A program made the translations under genes and the position numbers. DNA of 20,092 nt from positions 1 through 20,092 of the forward strand of contig CAIRNL010000564.1 in NCBI GenBank assembly GCA_903879975.1, written 5' to 3'. Below are positions 15,952 to 20,092 of the stretch, piece by piece. Numbering within the stretch: position 1 is the stretch's first letter; each line of letters opens with the position of its first letter. Below the pieces are notes generated by a model. It ran no database searches. It was not told where the DNA came from and was given only the letters and a program-made list of their open reading frames with translations. This DNA comes from an uncultured Chloroflexota bacterium (lineage in GTDB: Bacteria; Chloroflexota; Anaerolineae; Caldilineales; Caldilineaceae).

Positions 15952-16620
15952 CTAGGCAGTGAATGCGTAGCCGACACCGGGCACGGTCTCGATGGTTTCG
16001 CCCTGCTGCAGAGTCTCCAGCTTGGCGCGCAGGCGGTAGACAAGTTGTTTGAGCATGGCACGACTGGCGCCATCGACGCCCCACACCGCCTGGATCAAGG
16101 CATCCGCCGTGAGTACATGGCCGGCGTTGCGCATGAGTACCTCGAGCAGTTGTACTTCCAGATCAGTCAACCGTACAGCATCGGCGCTCGCCCAACGCAC
16201 CTCATGCCGCGTCGTGTCCAGCGTCCAACCGTCGCATTCAAGCAGGCTGGGGGTGGGCGTTGTTCCAGCGCGGCGCAGCACAGCGCGAATGCGCGCAACC
16301 AGTTGCGCCGGACTGAAAGGCTTGACGATGTAATCGTCAGCGCCCAACTCCAACGCCTGCACGATGACCTCGTCGTTACTGCGCACGCTGAGGATGATGA
16401 TCGGCGTTGTCCCCTGGCTGCGGATATGCCGGCAAACTGTGAAACCATCCTGTTTGGGCAGATTCAGATCGAGCACAATCAGCGCGGGTCGCGTTGCAGT
16501 ATAGGCGTCGATGGCAGAGGCACCGTCGTACAGGGGGATCATCTCAAAGCCTGCGCGCCGCAGCGTGAAGCAGATCACATCCGACAACGCCAAATCGTCC
16601 TCGACCAGGAGAATTTTCAT
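15952..16620 (-). CDS. phoB: PhoB-like OmpR-family response regulator
   Basis: DNA-binding regulator of 222 aa, probably controlling the adjacent pst genes. The receiver domain (1-115) has the acidic pair Glu7-Asp8-Asp9, phospho-acceptor Asp51 in LIVLDLNLP, switch Ser78 and Lys100 in DDYIVKPFSP. A winged-helix DNA-binding domain follows (about 125-222: VRLTDLEVQLLEVLMRNAGHVLTADALIQAVWG ... LVYRLRAKLE ... ETVPGVGYAF). The ATG at 16620 is seven nt after the kinase stop, so the two genes form one operon. The assignment to phosphate control is inferred from the neighbouring pst genes; the fold alone cannot tell PhoB from other OmpR-type regulators, and the symbol is by context. phoB-pst orientation and the 11-bp repeat upstream of the pst segment fit this role. 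Confidence 0.85.
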   Translation of the reverse strand: MKILLVEDDLALSDVICFTLRRAGFEMIPLYDGASAIDAYTATRPALIVLDLNLPKQDGFTVCRHIRSQGTTPIIILSVRSNDEVIVQALELGADDYIVKPFSPAQLVARIRAVLRRAGTTPTPSLLECDGWTLDTTRHEVRWASADAVRLTDLEVQLLEVLMRNAGHVLTADALIQAVWGVDGASRAMLKQLVYRLRAKLETLQQGETIETVPGVGYAFTA

Positions 16621-16627
16621 TGTGTTT

Positions 16628-18235
16628 CTACCCTGAACCCACTGGATGCAGGCAAGGCCCGTATGATGTCACCGGCAGTTCAAACCAGAAGATCGAGCCA
16701 CCACCGGGACGCTCGTCTACATCTATACAGCCGCCATGTGTCGTGATTGTCGTCTTGGCAACGTACAGACCCAGGCCGACGCCGTATTGCTCGTGCGCAT
16801 CGTCATGATGGTGCACGAAACGCCGAAAAATTTCGGCACGCTGCCCAGGAGCGATGCCAGGGCCACGGTCGGCAACGGCGATGCGCACCGTCTTGCCGGC
16901 CTCACCAGCGTGCTGAGAGATGCTCACTTCGATGGGAGCACCAGCAGGGCTATATTTGCTGGCGTTGCTAAGCAAGTTGATGAGCACCTGCGTCAGTTGT
17001 GTGGCATCGCCTTTCACAGGCGGCGGTAGAGCCGGCAAATCCAGGATCAGCGCCTGCTGCCGACGTTCGAAGAGGGAGGCCACGACACGGATGGCATCCG
17101 ACAGAACGCCGTTCAGATCGACATCGTCCAGATGCAGCACGAACTGCCCCGCCTCAATCGTGCTGCTGGTAAGTAGATTGTCGATCAAGGTCTGCAGCCC
17201 AACCACGCTGCGATATGCCGGACGCAACAACTGGCGCGACTCAGCCAGATCGAGCGGATTTTCTTCGCTGACCAGCAGTTCCAGTGAAGCTCTCAGCGTG
17301 CTGAGCGGGGTGCGAAATTCATGTGAGATGCTCGATAGAAAGTAGGAGCGCAAGCGGTTATGCGCTTCTTCTTCGGTGACATCGCGCAGGATGAACGCGT
17401 TCAGGCGTCCGATTGCGTTGGGCTGTTGGATAGGCGTGGCACTCACAGCGACTGTGACCGTCTTGCCAGATCGTGTGCGCACTTCCAGCATCCGACTGTG
17501 GCCAGGGTGGGCAAGCAACTCCTCCACCGGGAAAGCAGCGCCGTCGGCCAGCGGTATCAGTGCATTCAGGGTTGTGTGGGTTGCAACAGCGAGCGGTGTC
17601 TCCAGAATTCGCGCCGCACCCGCAGAGACAAAGCGCACTGCACCCGCATCGTCGGCCGTGATAACGCCTTCGACAATCGACTGAATCAGCGCATCCAGCG
17701 ACTCCAATGCTGCGAACCGTTCGACCTGTGCCGACGCAACCGCTTCTTCGCTGCGGCGCAATACGGCAGTTACCGACCGATGCATGCGGCGCGCCCCGAG
17801 CAAGGCCCCCCCGATCAAGAGCATGGCGGAGATCGTCGTCGAAAGCGCCAGCAACGCCACGACACACCGATCTGCCGACAAGCACTCCAAGATGGACAGT
17901 GCGCTCTCCAGCCAGAGTTGTGCCGGCTCGTCCAGTCCCATGGCGGTGAAAGCTAGGGCGAATGCGCCGCCGGCGCTGTCGACTATCTGGCGTCGATCCT
18001 TGATCACAGTCTCTCCTGCGGGCAGACTGCCAGGCATGGTTGAGTCGACTGGGTCTCGTGTGAGTACGTGCCCCCCTGGAGGTCGATTGAGCGGGATAGA
18101 GAGGAGCACGATCGCCATGCTGGCAACGATCACGCGGACGCCCCAGTGGGAATGCAACGGGTGGAGATGCACGAGTACGCTCTTCCGGGTGTGTTTGATA
18201 CGACCGGCGCCAGAGTTAAATTGGCTGCTGCACAT
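16628..18235 (-). CDS. phoR: PhoR-like PAS-containing sensor histidine kinase
   Basis: Membrane sensor kinase, 535 aa from the chosen start. Two hydrophobic segments (about 32-49 and 123-147) enclose a roughly 70-residue outer loop. A PAS-like domain follows (about 175-290: LDALIQSIVEGVITADDAGAVRFVSAGAARILE), then HisKA with SISHEFRTPLSTLR (His305) and a HATPase domain with N-box QVLINLLSNASKYSP, G1 VADRGPGIAPGQ and G2 GVGLGLYVAKTTI. This is the PhoR layout: membrane, PAS, HisKA, HATPase. The open frame extends to a TTG at 18370. ATGs at 18262, 18253 and 18235 lack a Shine-Dalgarno sequence at proper spacing. TACAAT (18247-18242) six nt before the ATG at 18235 suggests a leaderless start there, but this is uncertain. 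It is the first gene of the phosphate locus. Confidence 0.85.
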   Translation of the reverse strand: MCSSQFNSGAGRIKHTRKSVLVHLHPLHSHWGVRVIVASMAIVLLSIPLNRPPGGHVLTRDPVDSTMPGSLPAGETVIKDRRQIVDSAGGAFALAFTAMGLDEPAQLWLESALSILECLSADRCVVALLALSTTISAMLLIGGALLGARRMHRSVTAVLRRSEEAVASAQVERFAALESLDALIQSIVEGVITADDAGAVRFVSAGAARILETPLAVATHTTLNALIPLADGAAFPVEELLAHPGHSRMLEVRTRSGKTVTVAVSATPIQQPNAIGRLNAFILRDVTEEEAHNRLRSYFLSSISHEFRTPLSTLRASLELLVSEENPLDLAESRQLLRPAYRSVVGLQTLIDNLLTSSTIEAGQFVLHLDDVDLNGVLSDAIRVVASLFERRQQALILDLPALPPPVKGDATQLTQVLINLLSNASKYSPAGAPIEVSISQHAGEAGKTVRIAVADRGPGIAPGQRAEIFRRFVHHHDDAHEQYGVGLGLYVAKTTITTHGGCIDVDERPGGGSIFWFELPVTSYGPCLHPVGSG

Positions 18236-18241
18236 ACCAGC

Positions 18242-18247
18242 ATTGTA
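18242..18247 (-). promoter_or_regulatory. Possible -10 element of the phoR-like gene
   Basis: TACAAT on the minus strand, six nt before the ATG at 18235. It has the same sequence and near-zero leader seen for the SUMF1-fold gene. No good -35 lies 16-18 nt upstream, so it is weaker evidence than the other promoters. Confidence 0.3.
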
Positions 18248-18445
18248 GCGCATCCTTTGCATATCCGGCGGGTCGCTTGACGCATCGGGAGGTGACGCAA
18301 CCTTGCGAACGGAGTTTCCTTTGATTTGCCGAGCTATGATCACTCGGTGAGCAGGCTGGCATATTCGCAAGAGACAACCAAGTCCTATCTCCTCTGGAAT
18401 CTCTGCGGCATCGTGCCTACAGCGCCTCCAACAGGTTCTCCGGCT

Positions 18446-18477
18446 TGCAGGGGCAGTGGGTCCATTCTGCCCCTGCA
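18446..18477 (-). terminator. Strong hairpin after the di-haem peroxidase gene
   Basis: Perfect 11-bp inverted repeat TGCAGGGGCAG (18446-18456) and CTGCCCCTGCA (18467-18477) with a 10-nt loop, starting 27 nt past the peroxidase stop. Outer flanks (CTCCA/TGGAG) can extend it. There is no U-tract, so it could be a factor-dependent terminator or a 3' stabilising stem. The rest of the 18371-18503 gap shows nothing. Confidence 0.45.
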
Positions 18478-18503
18478 GGAAATGCTGGAGAGGTCAGGTA
18501 GCC

Positions 18504-19748
18504 TCAAGGAACAAAGCCATCGCTCAGGGCAGCCAGAAAGGCAACAATTGCAGCCTCCTCTTCGGCAGTCAGCCCCAGATTGCCGAGTTCAGCGCGGTTG
18601 ATGTTTTCTAGCACCTCTGCTTTTGGCCAACAATTCATCGCCAGTGCTTCGGCCTCGGTTGTGAACCAGTCTGCGCACTGGGGAAGGATGTCGCGTGTGT
18701 TGTAGAAGTGAACGATCCCCTTGAGGCTCTTGAAGTAGCCATTGTGGCCGTAAGCTTTCACGATACAGTTGGGGTTGTCGGGCTCCGTCTCGCAGGAATT
18801 CAGCGCAACGTTGCGCAGCGTCGGCACTTTATGCTTGCCGAGATTCGCTGCGGCGAAGGCTGCATAGTCAGATCGCGACGCCAGGAATCCGCCCAGGCCA
18901 GAATCGATCCAATCAAAGCCATCCGGGTTGAAATCCGTCATGGCGTAGAAAGGATTCTCTGGATTGCGCGGAAGCCCCAGATTGTCGAAGGTGTAGTCAG
19001 TGAAGAGCGCACTCTGGCCGTTACTGATATGGCAGCGATGACACTGTCCTTTGCCGCGGAACAGGGCGTATCCCGTCTGCTCCTGTTTGGTCAGCTTGAC
19101 CTTGCCGGCATAGGAAAGGTCATACTTGGAGGTGAACGCATTGACCTCGGGCGACGCCTCATAGGCGGCAATCGAAAGCGCAATCGCATCATAGGCAGTA
19201 GCCCCGTTCGGCTCGGCACAGATGCTGCTTCCCCAGACTTCCTTGAACAGGTCGCCATAGGAGCTGCCACAGACTCGATTTACCACGTCGGTCGCAGTAG
19301 GCAACGCCTGCTCCAAGGGATTCAGGAAAGGTCCCTGTGCCTGGTCGGCCGCCGGGCTGCCCAGCCTCTCACCCGTGGCACGTCCATCCCAGAAATTGCC
19401 GCCGACGAAGTCCCCTTTCTTGTCAAGATGGAAAATGGGGCTGAAGGTGGCATAGGCGGCCGCTGGCGGTTTGCGGTTGCCAAAATGACCGGGTATGGAA
19501 CCTTCGTACACCGTACCGTGGGCGTTGATGGCAGAGTGCGGCCCCGTCCAGCCCGCTGCAGGATCATGGCAGGAAGCACAGGACTGATTGCTGTTGATCG
19601 AGAGATTTTGATCGAAGAAGATGGACTTTCCGAGCGTCTGCCCAGGCGTCAGCGCGTCCTGGGCGCCCACTATTCCGGCAACTGCGGCATTTGCGGCAAA
19701 CGCCGCAAGCACTAGAAACAGAATGAGCATGAGGGTTCTAGCATTCAT
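18504..19748 (-). CDS. Di-haem cytochrome c peroxidase (CcpA/MauG family)
   Basis: Exported di-haem protein of 414 aa. The family reduces hydrogen peroxide with electrons from small cytochromes, or (MauG) carries out oxidative maturation. A signal peptide (MNARTLMLILFLVLAAFAANAAVA) leads. Two c-type haem sites are CASCH (57-61) and CHRCH (236-240). Family landmarks are LGKSIFFDQNLS at the mature start, FWDGRA (about 119-124), FLNPLEQ, and KVPTLRNVALN ... AYGHNGYFKSLKGIVHFYNTRD (about 307-352), where the His of GHNG is the expected distal ligand. Cys319, Cys328, Cys358 and Cys373 are extra and may form disulfides in the exported protein. The start is set by AGGGAG (19755-19760) six nt before the ATG at 19748; the frame itself is open to 19814. 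It stands alone, with structured leader DNA upstream. Peroxidase versus MauG-like role cannot be decided. Confidence 0.9.
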   Translation of the reverse strand: MNARTLMLILFLVLAAFAANAAVAGIVGAQDALTPGQTLGKSIFFDQNLSINSNQSCASCHDPAAGWTGPHSAINAHGTVYEGSIPGHFGNRKPPAAAYATFSPIFHLDKKGDFVGGNFWDGRATGERLGSPAADQAQGPFLNPLEQALPTATDVVNRVCGSSYGDLFKEVWGSSICAEPNGATAYDAIALSIAAYEASPEVNAFTSKYDLSYAGKVKLTKQEQTGYALFRGKGQCHRCHISNGQSALFTDYTFDNLGLPRNPENPFYAMTDFNPDGFDWIDSGLGGFLASRSDYAAFAAANLGKHKVPTLRNVALNSCETEPDNPNCIVKAYGHNGYFKSLKGIVHFYNTRDILPQCADWFTTEAEALAMNCWPKAEVLENINRAELGNLGLTAEEEAAIVAFLAALSDGFVP

Positions 19749-19769
19749 AGGTGTCTCCCTGAGTGTAGT

Positions 19770-19833
19770 GGGGGATAAGCCCTTGCTCTGCAAGTTTGCT
19801 GATCCCCCTGCCATCTAGGCCTTGACAGGCCTA
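19770..19833 (-). promoter_or_regulatory. Paired stem-loops in the peroxidase upstream region
   Basis: Two inverted repeats precede the ribosome-binding site. GGGGGAT (19770-19776) and ATCCCCC (19802-19808) enclose a loop that itself can pair in part. TAGGCCT (19816-19822) and AGGCCTA (19827-19833) form a 7-bp stem with a TGAC loop. A TATTGT at 19843-19838 (minus strand) could be a -10, which would place both stems in the 5' leader; alternatively either could be an operator. Confidence 0.4.
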
Positions 19834-20092
19834 CGACAATACGGGGTACCCAGCTTTGCACCGGCGGGACCCAACGCCAGCACGGCAACAGCCGAATGCG
19901 GCACTGACGGGGATTCCTCGTTGGTCTGCATAGATCGGTCTGCGTAGCTCAGGTTCGCCGGCCAGCGCGGCGGGGTGGCTGCAAGCCATGCAGGGTGAGA
20001 GGAACCGCTCTTTTCATTCTCGCGCCTGGAATTGGAAGAATCAATCAATGCAGGGACTATCGATTGGCGCCGGTCGCCACGCCATACTCAAA
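19834..20092. other. Right-edge segment with no supported gene
   Basis: No domain, ribosome-binding site or structured RNA is visible. A 77-codon minus-strand frame (20048-19815) has low-complexity Ser/Pro/Ala content, lacks a Shine-Dalgarno sequence and ends inside a palindrome, so it is not called. Confidence 0.4.

Noticed and set aside
18329..18347. CCGAG-N9-CTCGG inverted repeat upstream of the phoR-like gene as an operator
   Set aside because: Five-bp arms are too short to stand out in GC-rich DNA, and no promoter is aligned with it.
19815..20048. 77-aa minus-strand frame at the right edge
   Set aside because: Low-complexity Ser/Pro/Ala composition, no ribosome-binding site, stop inside a palindrome.

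Overview
The window is about 20 kb of GC-rich bacterial chromosome with densely packed genes and no mobile element, rRNA, tRNA or CRISPR array that I can see. Gene content (membrane-anchored formylglycine-generating-enzyme-like protein, multi-zinc-ribbon membrane protein, FabI, class I TyrRS with S4 domain, MauG/CcpA-like di-haem peroxidase, PAS-type PhoR) and short palindromic intergenic repeats suggest a Chloroflexota member, perhaps Caldilineae or Anaerolineae. This is an inference from style and family resemblance, not from a marker gene.

Layout. (a) 1-3481, minus strand: a tightly coupled operon cysQ-like phosphatase > purB > RlmM-like 2'-O-methyltransferase (cut by the left edge), driven by a recognisable promoter at 3454-3481. 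(b) 3592-4998, minus: a membrane-anchored SUMF1/FGE-fold protein, apparently on a leaderless transcript. (c) 5185-6335, plus: a protein with three zinc ribbons and one membrane segment. (d) 6366-7827, plus: tyrS behind a leader with a strong promoter, a 35-codon open frame containing Tyr codons and a hairpin plus U-tract just before the gene. It looks like ribosome-mediated attenuation. (e) 8076-8879, plus: fabI. (f) 9237-10637, minus: an SDR/DUF2867-type protein. (g) 10800-18247, minus: a complete phosphate-starvation locus in the order phoR-like > phoB-like > MshEN/USP-like fusion protein > pstS > pstC > pstA > pstB, without phoU. (h) 18504-19748, minus: a secreted di-haem cytochrome c peroxidase.

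The phosphate locus is the functional core. The PAS-containing histidine kinase and OmpR-type regulator should sense low phosphate. Upstream of the next gene lies a tandem 11-bp repeat (GTTACC core) shaped like a Pho box. That gene encodes an unusual protein that joins the C-terminal part of a GspE/MshE N-terminal domain to a degenerate universal-stress-protein fold. It overlaps pstS by 8 bp, so its synthesis is tied to that of the transporter. Hairpin-forming repeats sit in the two larger gaps of the locus (phoB to fusion gene, pstS to pstC), where they could set differential mRNA stability or terminate transcription.

The strongest candidates for something undescribed are the tyrS leader and the MshEN/USP-like protein of the pst operon. 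A side theme is promoters of the form TTGNNN-N16/17-TANNNT. In three places the -10 element lies only 6-7 nt before an ATG, which implies leaderless mRNAs.
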